DNA of 64,000 nt from Hermodice carunculata (taxonomy: Eukaryota > Annelida > Polychaeta > Eunicida > Amphinomidae): positions 146,501 to 210,500 of the forward strand of contig CAXHWN010002684.1 in assembly GCA_964020975.1 (NCBI GenBank), given 5' to 3'. A model generated the notes under the pieces. That model was not told the DNA's origin and did no database searches. It saw only the letters and a program-made list of their open reading frames with translations. Positions 38,345 to 50,039 of the stretch are shown piece by piece. A program made the translations under genes and the position numbers. Position 1 is the stretch's first letter, and each line of letters begins with the position of its first letter.

Positions 38345-39500
38345 CTAGAGTGTTTTTCAGGAGCAAAATGTGTCTCGCTCGTACTCTTGTTCATTTGTAT
38401 ATGTCTGTCGAACCCCTGGATTACCAAAGGGATATCTTAACGCAAGTGCACATTCCTGATTTGAAGAGAAACTGTCAAAGTATTTGCAAGTAGTCGTTAG
38501 TATTGTTGTGCCTTTTATTTGACAGTAAACGCACTAAAAATGACATTTTCGATGTGTTCGATATGCCCATAAGTTTGCGGTTTCCCCTCATTGAAAGATC
38601 ATTGAAACCCGCAACCAACCAGATGGATGCGGTCTCTCTGTTGCATTCTTATGTTCATTTTGTCCAGGGATTATTTCTCACAGACAGACAGACATCCGCG
38701 TCAAAGAAAATTACACTTGTTAAAGTACGATCGTAACGCACCAGTTAACTCGGGGAAAAAAGGAGAAAAAGAAAGGAAAAATAAAAAACTACACACAAGC
38801 GAAAGAAAAAGATGAAAAAGTGGGGATCTCTGCAAACAAAAAACACCACAGTGAATTGATGATATTTGCTCATGCCTCAAGGACATCCTTAAATTTAACT
38901 TATTTTCCCCCCTTAAAGACTGAAACAGAGGACCAACAGAACAACTTCGTGTACCAACCCTGTTCCTGCACAATAATTGGAAAAAGTCCGGCAGTGCGTT
39001 TGGACAGGGCATGGACTGTAATGCAGTATATCATGACATTTATGTTAGACATCACAATACACAAAAAGGAAGCACCTATCAATTTCAAAATGTTCGGGCT
39101 GTGGCAATAAAAATACCAGCACAGTATCCCCCTGAACAAGATCTTTGAAATGACATATAATAAGACGTGGTTTGTCAAGATATTTTGAAAAAAATCACTT
39201 GAAGCCTACCGAGACCGACCAAGACCGTCGAGTGGCTATGCATGCCGGTGAAGTGCATCCTTTCACCCACTAAACACAACAGCGTGCCTCCGTAGGCCCC
39301 GGGTATCAACCTGTAACTGTTACGCGATTTTGTAGAAGCGATAGGTTCTAGTATTTTTGGCCGATTCTACATTATGAAAGGTCAAACTAAAGCTTATGTA
39401 TCGTTTAAAATGATTATATATGATTCATATTATCTGCACTTATTGTACTTTGCGCGCAGAAGGGAAGTAAGAGGTGGTGGTATGACTTGAAACCATAAAC
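38345..39500. other. No recognised gene (intronic)
   Basis: Frames near 38,340-38,490 follow a TTTTTCAG acceptor-like site but lack a usable donor in the right phase. The rest is AT-rich. Confidence 0.4.
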
Positions 39501-39524
39501 TCTTGTTGCCGCCATTTGCATACC

Positions 39525-39985
39525 TCGGCTACGCGTCGTCGAGACCATTAATTTCTATGCGCGCAGTCGAACATGTTTTATACATTTTACAGGGGCATCA
39601 GTGATTGGATACCTTGGCTACACGCTGTGGGATGCACAAGTTTCTCCACTACGCGTCGCCGAGGCTCGCTGACGCTTTATAGAAGAACGTTTTCTCGGCA
39701 ACGCGTAGTGGAAAGTGTAATCTTATTGGTTGGCTGGACTACGCGTTGCCAAGCCTCGACCATGCATAGTGGAGATTGTCATCTTATTGCTTGGCTCGAG
39801 AACCCGTTGCCAAGCCTCGACTATGCGTACTGGAGACTGTAATCTTATTTGTTGGCTTGACTCAACTACGGGTAGTAGCGACTGCAATCTGATTGGTTTG
39901 CTCGACTACATGTTGCCGAGCCTTGACTATTTGTAGTGGAAGCCAGGCTATGCGCAATACCTTTACGTTATGGCCCTGTTGGATT
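39525..39985. repeat. CTACGCGT palindromic repeat, copy 2 (inverted), with 61 bp tandem units
   Basis: Units starting GGCTGGACTACGCGTTGCC (39,732), GGCTCGAGAACCCGTTGCC (39,793) and GGCTTGACTCAACTACGG (39,854) are 61 bp apart, with another at about 39,898. Each unit pairs a CTACGCGTTGCC motif with CATAGTGGAGA and AATCTTATTG spacers, so each is an interrupted palindrome. The end TATGGCCCTGTTGG (39,969-39,982) is the exact reverse complement of the start of copy 1. Confidence 0.8.
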
Positions 39986-39989
39986 CCAA

Positions 39990-41335
39990 TACGTGTGGCC
40001 AAATTTAACTGATAGGCAGGCACACAGTGTAACACCGGTAGATGTCAGTTTGGCTCTTCCTATACCCTGGTGACTAACTTCTGTCCATTTTGATTCTCAG
40101 CAGACATGTTTATATGTATCTCTGGTAGAGATAATGCGACTTATATTTCCGTTTTCCTGAATTCCATTGTCATGCTATTTAGCAAGCAGTCTTGTCAGTC
40201 AGCTCAAAAGGTTATTTGATCATCGTTCTCCATCTATCCATAATTATCTGTCAAAAAACTAATATTTTAGACTATTCCATAGCCCGGGGCCATCCAGAAT
40301 ATCTTTACGCTTGGAGGACATATACCTAAAGTGCGCTTCTTCACATTGTCACGCTCCAGTGATGTTTTCGCATTTTGTTATGCACAGTTATTGAGAACAA
40401 AATATTACCCAAAACAGCTAGGCCAATTGCTTGCACAAATGCATAGAAACCTTAATTTGATTATAAAGTGGGACTGCTTTTGCTGTTCTGACTCAGATTA
40501 CGTGCTAACTGAGCGGAAGTGTACTCTATGGAAGTGCCACACAAACATGACAAACCTGTTTCACTATGTAGCATTGATAGGAATCCCCGACTTTTAACAA
40601 TCTAGATCTGTTTTGCAATGCGTGCACTCATCAGTTAATTAATTGGTGGTTGCAACTGGTGTTTTTAAATGCTAAATTTTATTGATATTTTCTACAAATT
40701 TGGAACCTCCGCTTGCAAATTCAATGCTGTGCTGCAGATTTTGGTCCTTTTTCACAAGTTGTACGGTTCTATATGCACATGAAAGATGCACTTGTTCAAG
40801 GCAATTTATTGCAATAGGCCCATAAATTTTTGGCATTCTTGTCATGTTAAAACTAGACATGGCCTTTTTTGGCCCTATGGAGCTTTGAATGTACGTTTTG
40901 GACTCCTTTGGATACAAACGAACTATAAATTTATGTGATTGAGCTGAACCTACCAAGGAACATTGCTTTTGGTCGGAATTTCTTAAAATTTGCATTAGGG
41001 CACTTCGCAAATAACAAGTCATATCCAAAACAGTTATTAATATTGTGTTAAAACTTGATGGATATGTATTTTCAGGACATGTCTTGCTTATTAGTAATGC
41101 TTTTTTATGTGCTTTGTGTATTTTACATGTTAGGTTGCTTTGCAAAAAAGCAATGCTCTAAGTAATGCATTAACAAGCGCACCTTTTCAGTTTACCTATT
41201 GGACTGATATGGTTCCACAAGGCCCAAAGCAAAACGTAGATGTTGGAAAGCTAGATCATGTGTACTATACTATTATATAATTGTCATACCCTAACAAGGC
41301 AAAACGTATATCGGATAACTACAGCATCTTAAATG
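39990..41335. other. No recognised gene (intronic)
   Basis: A 157-codon minus-strand frame (40,672-41,145) has no motif, no good splice context and Lys/Ser/Leu-rich composition; I do not call it. The rest is AT-rich unique sequence. Confidence 0.4.

Positions 41336-41337
<2 letters not shown>

Positions 41338-41381
<44 letters not shown>
41338..41381. repeat. (TA)n microsatellite
   Basis: Short perfect TA array. Confidence 0.97.
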
Positions 41382-41385
<4 letters not shown>

Positions 41386-41875
41386 ATGTGAACCTAATAA
41401 TTGTAGGCAGATTCACATCAAATTTGGTAGGGTTGTGCAGTACCAACACCAGTTCTTTCAGTTTTAATAATTTGACTCGGAATGACTTTTGGCACTCAAA
41501 AGATAGAATTTTTTGTATCTTACTATACTTGTTCCTGTCAGTTTTCGTTTTAAAGCGTGGCACCAGTGTTGGGGAAGATTTGATACTGCAAACAGCGATG
41601 TTGGTCTTGGAAAAGGTGAGCTTGATGATTTTTACAGTGCTCCTGTGAGCTTCTAAAAGATGGGCACGGAAATGTCAGAGCCTTTGGTTTCATTTTATCC
41701 GCTCTCTACCACCAAAGGGCCAGCGGCCCATGACAATTTCCAAATTACAGATTTCGAGCATCTTCCACTAAAATATTGAGCATTTGCGTGTACAAAGTCC
41801 ATTCGTGTGGTGAGTGGCCTACACACACGTGCCGTAATCATTTCAGAACTAAATGGTTATTCTTTCTTTTTACAG

Positions 41876-42109
41876 CCAAACTGGTGGCCAATGCACAAGG
41901 TGCCAATTGTCAGACAAACAATGGGAATTCTTCCTGGCAGGGATCAACTTCAACGATGCAAATGCACGTGCAGAATTTGGTAGATAACAATATGTCTGGT
42001 TCGACTGAACTGCCTCAGGGGGAGGAATCAAGAACGGAGCATGATTATCAGGACATACCAGAGCTGCGTCCTATCATCGAACAATTTCTGCCGCAGTCAG
42101 AAATCAGAA
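41876..42109 (+). CDS. Cytoplasmic-tail exon of the putative receptor
   Basis: The acceptor TTCTTTCTTTTTACAG has a strong pyrimidine tract. The exon starts with CC, which completes Ala with the G left by the transmembrane exon, so phase 1 is kept. It encodes a polar, Asn/Gln/Ser-rich tail (KLVANAQGANCQTNNGNSS, then HDYQDIPELRPIIEQFLP) with one tyrosine in an acidic context that could be a kinase or adaptor site. I end it at AGA-A followed by GTAATA, because that leaves phase 1 as the last exon needs. Reading on instead would end at a TAG at 42,178, which is the alternative transcript end. Confidence 0.5.
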
Positions 42110-42186
42110 GTAATATCAAAAGTGTATCAATTATGAAACATGCGACTTGTCCATTGTTATGGTTAAATGACCACCGATAGATCCAT

Positions 42187-42355
<169 letters not shown>

Positions 42356-42653
42356 ACCTGCATATGCTTAAGGTACAAAAGCTTACGTGGGAAATTCTTC
42401 AATTTGACTCACCTGAACATGCTTGGCAAGATGCAACTCGCAAGGTGTTTATAAAGTGTATCCTTGGATTGCTAGTACCTTGTACAAAGAGTGAAACAGG
42501 TATAAGAGCTACAAATGAGTAGCCAAAAGTATGAACATGTAAATTCAAAACAATATGAAAGAAACAGTTGAAAACTATGGCGTCGTGTGTAGTTCCGACA
42601 TGAAACGCCAGATTATGTTTGGGACAGGCACCGTAACAATTGTGACTTAACAG

Positions 42654-42654
<1 letters not shown>

Positions 42655-42736
<82 letters not shown>

Positions 42737-42737
42737 A

Positions 42738-42818
<81 letters not shown>
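42655..42818. repeat. (TA)n microsatellite with central interruption
   Basis: Two TA blocks separated by TATTTAAATTTATA near 42,735, itself palindromic. Confidence 0.97.
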
Positions 42819-42822
<4 letters not shown>

Positions 42823-43089
42823 TACCTTGAAATTAAGCACCGTTTAAAAGCACGTTGCTGTAATAGTTAAAAGTAATCCTTTCCAAAGAAACAAAAATGT
42901 GTTTGCACAAGAGTGGTCTGTGTAACTTGATATATGTCATCCATAAGAGAGCCTTTACGTCACCATTGGTACAATGGAGCAATGCGCTTTGTTCTTGCTT
43001 GCTTCTGGAATATGCGTCCAACATGTTACGATTTTTCGAATAGATGTGATCAGTTTATGACTGCATCATCTACATCAAGAAAAGAACCT

Positions 43090-43180
43090 GGAATTGCGCA
43101 TTCAAAACGGAATTATATCCTCTTGATACTCGGGTCTGCCTAACAGTAAACGCATGTCATCTGCATAACTTTTAATGCAA
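43090..43180 (-). mobile_element. Possible short LINE RT remnant
   Basis: The minus strand reads LPCIKSYADDMRLLLGRPEY, which resembles RT motif C (YADD plus a hydrophobic run). No motif A or B was found nearby, so chance is a real alternative. Confidence 0.25.
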
Positions 43181-43349
43181 GGCAAAATCTTCAAAGTGGT
43201 CAGTGTCTGAAGAATGCTTTCTTCGTTAGCAGCTTTACCAAACTGGCGCTAATAAATTCCATTCTTCAGTCTTACTGACTGAAAATTTACATGCAAACAT
43301 TTTGAACATTCTTTGTTGCCTCCCAATGCACATGGACATGCGTCCGATT

Positions 43350-43418
43350 CTCTCTCTCTTTTTCTCTCTCTCACACACACACTCTCTCTCTTTCTCACAC
43401 AGACACAGACACAGACAC

Positions 43419-43513
<95 letters not shown>

Positions 43514-43610
43514 CACACGCAGTACCTATGTATGCCTGTGCCTGCTCTGTCTCTATGTATGCATGTATGTATGTATGTATGTATGTATGTATGTATGTAT
43601 GTATGCATGC
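43350..43610. repeat. Compound microsatellite: (CT)n, (CA)n, (TA)n, (TATG)n
   Basis: CT/CA-rich runs to about 43,422, TA to about 43,514, a short spacer, then TATG/CATG units from 43,555 to 43,608. Confidence 0.95.
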
Positions 43611-43740
43611 ATGACTATGCGCATGTTCCATTTTTTATTTGTTGTGTTAACTGTATTAATGCATGTAGATCTTACTGTGATCTACCCACCGTACTTTGGT
43701 CTATCTGTTCATTTACAACATTGTAATAATTTTGTTTTAG

Positions 43741-43862
43741 ATGGTAAAAAAGAGGGTGAGCCTCAGGGGAACACAAGGGCCACCTCCTATCATTTATTAA
43801 AAGCTACGGACCCAGTGCCACCACCTCTGCCATATGATAGGATACGTTGTGCCCATACTTGA
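43741..43862 (+). CDS. Terminal coding exon of the putative receptor
   Basis: The acceptor AATAATTTTGTTTTAG is followed by AT, which with the base left by the exon ending at 42,109 completes a codon. The frame then reads GKKEGEPQGNTRATSYHLL and ATDPVPPPLPYDRIRCAHT to a TGA at 43,860-43,862. The tail carries YHLL (a YxxL-type motif) and a PPPLPYDRI proline-rich element, of the sort bound by SH3 or WW domains; function is inference. No AATAAA was seen in the 400 bp downstream before LINE B begins. Confidence 0.5.
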
Positions 43863-44039
43863 GATGCACCCACCCGAATTGTCCTTGATGGTCTTTCTGG
43901 ATGTAAACGTACGGCCAGCAAGAATATATTGACTCAAAGGTGACGCAGAGAAGTTTGGCACTTTATGCGAGCCATTCTCTACACTTGCCTATAACTGTCA
44001 CTCTCATTTATCTACTGGAATATACATTTGGTGTTGATA

Positions 44040-46300
44040 CACATTCAAATTCTTGGAAGCATCAATACTGTGGTAGGAAAAATGGTATAGAACAATAATT
44101 ATAGAGAGGAGTTTTGAGAAATGTTGGGAGACTCTATTACCAGGTAACAGGCAGAAGATGCAGAGAGTATGTCTAAAGGTGCCAACAATACAGCAGTTAA
44201 AAGTATCACAAAGATAATGTGTTACTGTTGTGAGAAAATGGACGTTTCTCAAAATGTACCTTACAAAGAACATTAGGCAAAATGGTGGGACATGGAATGT
44301 GAAAAAAGTAAATCAGAAAGAGGTAGACTTTTAAACGTTTTTCGAAGAGCAACGCAGCTTAAAGGTTGACAGAGGTATCTAACTGTGAAGAAATACTTTA
44401 TGGAATTGTGTGATGTGAAAGAGAAGGCATTTAAGGAGAGAATGCAAGTAAAACTGTCAAGTGAAGTGAAAGATTTCAAAACATTTTGACAATCTTTCAA
44501 GGCAATAAGTAAGGAAGGTGGTACAAGTCAAGGGAACCTTCCTGGGTATAGATGGATGCATTATGTCAATGGTTTACTAAACATGGCAGCTAATTGTAGT
44601 CCTGAGCACATTAATAATATAACAGGGATGCTTGATGCACATGAGGTGCATTGCCAAGCATGTGAAAGGGATGAACCAGGTGATCTGAATGGAAATATTA
44701 CAAGAGAGGGAGTGTCTACTGCAATTGATGCGTTGCTAAAGGGAAAGACACTAGAAACAGATGGTATGCCGACAGAAATGGTTAAAGCATCTAAAACAAT
44801 ATTCACTCAATTATTTTTTAAGCTTTTCAATAAGGTATTAGAGGTTGGTGTATATCCTAATGCATGGAGTGAGGCTATCTTTTTTTCGATTTTGGTAGGA
44901 CGTTCTCCTTAGAATGAACATAATTATAAAAACATATCTTTCCTAATTACCTTTAGTAAGGTTTTCACTTACATAATAAGCAAAAGATTTACTTCATGGG
45001 CTGATGGTGACAACAAAATGTATGAAGAACAGGGTGGATATAGGAAACGAAGAGGTACAGTAGATCAAATTTTCAATTTGTATTCTATGACTAAATATTC
45101 ATCTAACAGGAAGGGGAGATTGTATTGTATATTTATAGAATTCAGTAAAGCTTTTGATACTATTCCACACTCATCATTATGGTACAGGTTGAGACAAGAA
45201 GGTATGCATGGTAAAATGCTGAAGGTAATTCAGTCTATGAATTCACAACTCGTGTCGTGTGTACAGGCTCCGGAGGGTCTGATAGGCTGTTTAGAGTGCA
45301 AGGTTGGTACTAGGCAAGGGTGTTTATTGATCCTGTATTTGTTTTGCTTATATGTCAATCAGTTAGTTAAACGGTAACTAGAAACAGTAAAAGGGGTATA
45401 TATGTATCCTAAGTGGCTCCAAAGATATTTATTATGTTGTATGCAGATGATAAAGCCGTGTGTGGAGGCACTGTAAGGGAAATACAGAAGATGTTAAACG
45501 TCTTAAGTGAATTTTGCAATAGGTGGGGACTTAAAGCAAGTTTAACCAAGACAAAGATTATGGTATTTAGAAATGGAAGAACATTAAAAAGTTAGAGAAA
45601 TGGATTTTTCACGGACATAAGTTGTGTACTACAACTGATTATAAATAAATAGGTCTTATCTTCTCATCAAAACTTACTTGGTCCTGCGCAAAAAAAAGCG
45701 TAAGTAGCACAAGCAAAGAAGGCTATTAATGTTATCAAACATGTACAATCCAAGGTTGGAAATTTAACTGAACAGCCATTAATTAAGTTGTTTGACCAAA
45801 TGGTTGTCCGATTGTAACTTATAGTGCAAAAATATGGCGTTTTGAATATGGTAAAGTAATAGAGACGGTACAAATTTGGTACTGTAAGTTTTTAATCAAT
45901 TTATCATCTCATACCCGTAAGGCAGCGGGGGGGGGGGGGGGGTGGGAGTAGGTTGGTGGGTGGAAGATTACCTGTATGTATAGTTTATATGAAAAAAAAG
46001 TATTGAATTTTTATTACAACTGTTAGTCATGCCAGATTAGAGATATCCGAGGACCAGCTATCTGATGTTAAAACAGTTAAATGAGAGTGGAAGGAAGACT
46101 TGGGCTGCAAATTTTAAGAATTTACTCTTTAAATATGGGCTCGGATATGTTTGGATCTCAAAAAAGGTGGGTGATCTAAGAGCTTTTATAATAACATTTG
46201 TTAACAGATTAAAAGATTTTTTCAGCCAAGATTGGGCTAGAAGCATAGCAGATTCAGATAAATTAAGGGAATACAGACAGTTTATGTCTTTATTAGATCC

Positions 46301-46349
<49 letters not shown>

Positions 46350-46371
46350 CATACATACATACATATATATA

Positions 46372-46411
<40 letters not shown>

Positions 46412-46740
46412 TGTATATATATGTAAATACATATCTGTATTTACCAAGAAAATGTTTATAGCAGTAATTGCACATCTTATATGTTCATGTCAGAATCTAA
46501 ATATTGAAGTGGGTAGAAGAAATAGCACACCAGTAGAGTTACGATTATACCATTTATGCAATCATAACTTTATTGAAGATTGGCACCACATGGCATTAGT
46601 ATGTACAAGTTACAAGATATTAAGATGGTACTGGGTTCCTGAACATTATTGGAGGAATCCGAGTGAGGATAAATTTGACAACCTGAATGACCACACAGAA
46701 GGAAGCCATAATTTTTGGTTTAGGTGCGTTTTTCTTTGAT
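44040..46740 (+). mobile_element. LINE B: decayed non-LTR retrotransposon
   Basis: Plus-strand frames in LINE order: KWWDMECEKSKSERGRLLN (linker after the endonuclease), GVSTAIDALLKGKTLETDG (fingers), YEEQGGYRKRRGTVDQIF, motif A FIEFSKAFDTIPHSSLW, motif B GTRQGCLLILYLFCLYV, motif C MLYADDKAVCG. Then comes the carboxy region [18 protein letters not shown], and after a TA array [18 protein letters not shown] and HHMALVC, matching the end of LINE A (C...HX4C knuckle). Several stops and frame changes; endonuclease weak or absent. Related to LINE A but diverged. Confidence 0.75.
46302..46431. repeat. (TA)n microsatellite inside LINE B
   Basis: TA array with CATA and TTTA interruptions, sitting between two conserved parts of the LINE B carboxy region. 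On its right edge GTAAATACA-TATC-TGTATTTAC (46,422-46,443) forms a nine-base-pair hairpin. Confidence 0.95.
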
Positions 46741-46744
46741 GCTT

Positions 46745-47860
46745 CGAGGTTAGATATCAGAGATAGATTACTGTCGTCTATATTGTACCTTGACCCAAGG
46801 GCAATACAGTGGTGCCTATCTTCGGAGACCCATCCAGTGAGAGACTGTTAATATTTTTTTTTAGACCCCTGTCCTGTCTTTTCATTTTACTGTGATTAGT
46901 GAAGGGTCACTTGTTTCGGGGAATTACATTTTGATTTGCCCTGGGGGTGGTCTCCCGTGACAGATATCGCTGCATCTATCAGGTATATCGATAGAGTGTA
47001 TTAAGCTAGTATTTTGGTGCAATATATTTCAGCGCTTCATGGACCCGTACACATAGTTAACCAGCATATGTACGTACCATGGGCTTATGGCCTGAAGTAC
47101 GGAATAAAGGACACTACAGAGAAGTTTGAGTCAAATGCTATATTGGATAGTATATTGTGTTTTGAACAATACTGGTCGACAGTAATGGTAGCCAAAGTTG
47201 TAATCGTATGCGCTCACAGTGAAACAACACGGATCAAAATGCCTGATCTTAAGGAGTAACGACAATGTAACAGAAGTACGAATTTGTGTTAAGCAGCTGA
47301 CAAAACAATGTAGTGTTTTAATGTTTTGTTATTAGTCTTAAGCATGTTGAATTCTGTTGGTTGTGTTCTGGTGAAAGTTCATTTCTTTAAAAGTGGTGCA
47401 CAATCTAGGGTTATAACAAAAATAAATCTTAAAGTAAAGAATCCAAGGCATAGAAAAAGAAATTAACTGGTGACAAACACCAATAAGCAAACTGAAAGTT
47501 GTGACCCTGTTTTCACATGGGCAATTTGATATCTCAGACATCCAAAGTTCACTAAACTGGGCTGTCTCTTTCCCTTTCATATTTCCTATCAGAGTATGGC
47601 ATACATAGTTAGAGAAGTCCCAATTTTTTTAACGGGATACAGGGCCAGTGCTTCAAAATCTGTACTGGTTCTAGTCTGCCCCCCCCCCCCCTTCCCGCCA
47701 ACTCATTCCGGCGAGCACCTTTAATGTGATTGCGACAAGAAAATGACTGTTGTCATTTTGTTTAAATTGGTTCACCACACATTCTTATTAGTTCACAACA
47801 CTCAAATCTATACAATGTAACTCTATTTTCTGACAAGCTCTATATCTTGAACGTGCGGCG
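46745..47860. other. No recognised gene
   Basis: AT-rich sequence with a C run at 47,679-47,691. Possibly the 3' flank of LINE B; no tail motif found. Confidence 0.4.
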
Positions 47861-47861
47861 C

Positions 47862-48653
47862 TAGTGGATATATCTATAATCTATAAGACTCTATAAATTT
47901 TATTATATCCGTATGATTCCTTGTGCTGCTTGTAGCATTAAATTACGTACTAAAAGCAAAACCAGAAAGGAGCTACAAATATCCAATAATTTTACTAGTA
48001 CTTCGTATAAACTCCCAGTTAGATTCCTAAAAGCCGAAATTAGATTTCCTGAGAAACTTAAGCTATCGAGTTACAAATATGCACATATGCGTTTTTGCTT
48101 CTTCTTTTTTAAAAACAAATTTGGCGTAGCTTGAAGAAAGTAAACATTGTTGAAGTTGCATTGTCTTGCCCTATCAATTGGTGCACATGCAGTTGAACGA
48201 AATAGTGTCCTAATTAAACAAATAAGCCAACATAAAAGACCTAGATATAGCAGGAAACATATTTTATATTGATCTATTTTTTAGTAAAATCCAGTATGAA
48301 GTTCTTGAAATAATGATCTTTTCTTCCAAATACCATGAACCTGAAAGGTGTTGATTAAGATCTTCCCGTTGTGGTCTAGGGACTAATGATGTGCGTTGGG
48401 TATAGTAAAGAGTTCAAAAGCCTGCCATGTCATGGTTTTTGTATAAAACGCCATAAAACAATCTGTATTTATAGTAGCAACTTAAAAACTAAAGTAAGAA
48501 AGTTCTCTTGCATGTATAAAAATAAGATTGTGCGCCGGGTCTTTGAGACAGGAGCAATGTATTTGTAGTGGATATATCTATAATCTATTAGACTCTATAA
48601 ATTTTATTGTATCCGTATGATTCCTTGTGCTGCTTGTAGCATTAAATTACGTA
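47862..48653. repeat. 88 bp direct repeat pair, 704 bp apart, upstream of LINE A
   Basis: 47,862-47,949 and 48,566-48,653 are identical at 86 of 88 positions (start TAGTGGATATATCTATAATC, end CATTAAATTACGTA). The second copy ends seven bases before the LINE A ORF1 region opens, so the repeat could be a tandem 5' UTR unit of the element or a duplication made on insertion of the intervening DNA. Confidence 0.9.
48367..48560 (+). repeat. Possible tRNA-derived SINE between the 88 bp repeats
   Basis: TGGTCTAGGGACTAATGAT at 48,372 resembles a degenerate A box, and GAGTTCAAAAGCC at 48,410 resembles a B box, at about 39 bp spacing. No clear tail. Weak evidence. Confidence 0.35.
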
Positions 48654-48717
48654 ATTAGGATTGTCAAAATTGGCTCCGTCAGTAACTTCTCCTTTGTGCG
48701 AGGCCCCAGACAAAAAC

Positions 48718-49950
48718 ATGTCGCCTGTCCCTAGTAAGAAAAAGAAGAAAAGGGGCAAAAAACAAAACACGCCAACTCGTAAGAGTGCTAGGATTCAGAA
48801 AAGGCCCGTAAAGGACACAACTAAAGATCATGGGCCTATCGACACACAGAAGAAAGTGCGCAAAAGCAAGAAAACAAAATCAGAGAAATCAACCAAAGAC
48901 GTGACAAATGAAGAGACACAACAATCAGTACACGTAGATGCGGACCATGTACAAAAACTTTGTATGGTTGATTGTGCATATGGTGGGGCAAACATCGATT
49001 CAGAACCCACGTTCAGATGTCTGATATGTTGTCAGTGGTTTCACCACAGCTGTTGTGGAGAGACGGATGACGGATCTATTTTCACTTGTCTGCAATGTCG
49101 AAATTTAGCTGTGGAAATACAGTCCATACGTAAAGATATGCAGGCATTTCAAAAAAACAACATGGATCTCGTGAAACAATTAAGTGCAAAGCAGACAGAG
49201 AGTGACCAATTACGAGCTGAGAATGAAAGTTTGCGTAACAACAAAGTGGCTAACAACCAAGGTCTTGGTACGGCACTTGACAACTCTAGTGGACAAAATC
49301 TAAGCCACAATGCCACAAACGATCACCACAATAGTTCTGCGATCGATGATTCAGTCATTATGTTTAGTCCTATTATGCCAACTGAAGGTAGACAGAGAGA
49401 AAGCACACCTATACCCACTGCCCGCCCATGCAGACCACGTGGTACAATCCCTACTCCAATAAAAAAAGTGAAAATCATTGGTGATTCATTTACAAAGAGA
49501 GTTCAGGTGGTCGGACTCAGGTCAGGTCAGAACCTTGACATCGAAGTATCGCACGTGAAAAACATTGCAGCAGCCACAAACTTTGTTTAAGACATGCCTG
49601 TTGACGACAAACCTGATTGTCTTTTGATACACACGGGCACAAATGATTTGCCAAAAAACAGTAAGGCTGACACGATCATATTGCAATTGAGACGGCTTGA
49701 AGACAGTTTAAAACACGCCAATATACAGCAGGTTGCTATATCAAGTATTTGCTATAGGCGTGACGAATCACAGCGGAAAAAGACGCTACATGTAAATACT
49801 GCATTACTCTTGATTTGTAGCAGAAATGGTTGGTCTTTCATTGACAATGATAATATTACCAGAGCCAGTCTTCACCTGAACCGTAAAGGAAATAATATTT
49901 TCCACAAAAACATCAGTAAGGGCCTTATGCAGCTCTGTGTACATCTCTAA
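48718..49950 (+). pseudogene. LINE A ORF1: PHD finger, coiled coil and SGNH esterase
   Basis: First ATG at 48,718 starts MSPVPSKKKKKRGKK, a basic nucleic-acid-binding-type head; the frame is open from 48,655. A PHD-type C4HC3 finger follows (CMVDC, FRCLICCQWFHHSCC, FTCLQC), then a leucine-repeat coiled coil (VEIQSIRKDMQAF, KQTESDQLRAENESLR). Next is an SGNH hydrolase: KVKIIGDSFTKR (nucleophile Ser in GDS), LIHTGTNDLPKN (GTND) and LHLNRKGNNIF (catalytic His). The usual Asp three residues before that His is Ala here. One TAA at 49,588-49,590 splits the frame between the GDS and GTND blocks. ORF1 proteins of this type bind the LINE RNA. Confidence 0.85.
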
Positions 49951-50039
49951 AGCCAAATGGCACAGCCATACCTCAGGGTAAGAAAGACTCAAATTTAAAA
50001 AATCAAGAGAACAAAGTCCATAGAGTTTTAAAGAGTGAT

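Noticed and set aside
38360-38493. Possible receptor exon after TGTTTTTCAG
   Set aside because: The phase required by the transmembrane exon gives an early stop, and no suitable donor follows.
35886-38493. Plus-strand frames of 70-235 codons across LINE C
   Set aside because: Antisense to the intact RT frame, with low-complexity Ser/Leu/Pro composition expected of a shadow.
40672-41145. 157-codon minus-strand frame
   Set aside because: No domain, no good start context and no splice support. Its length is possible by chance in AT-rich DNA.
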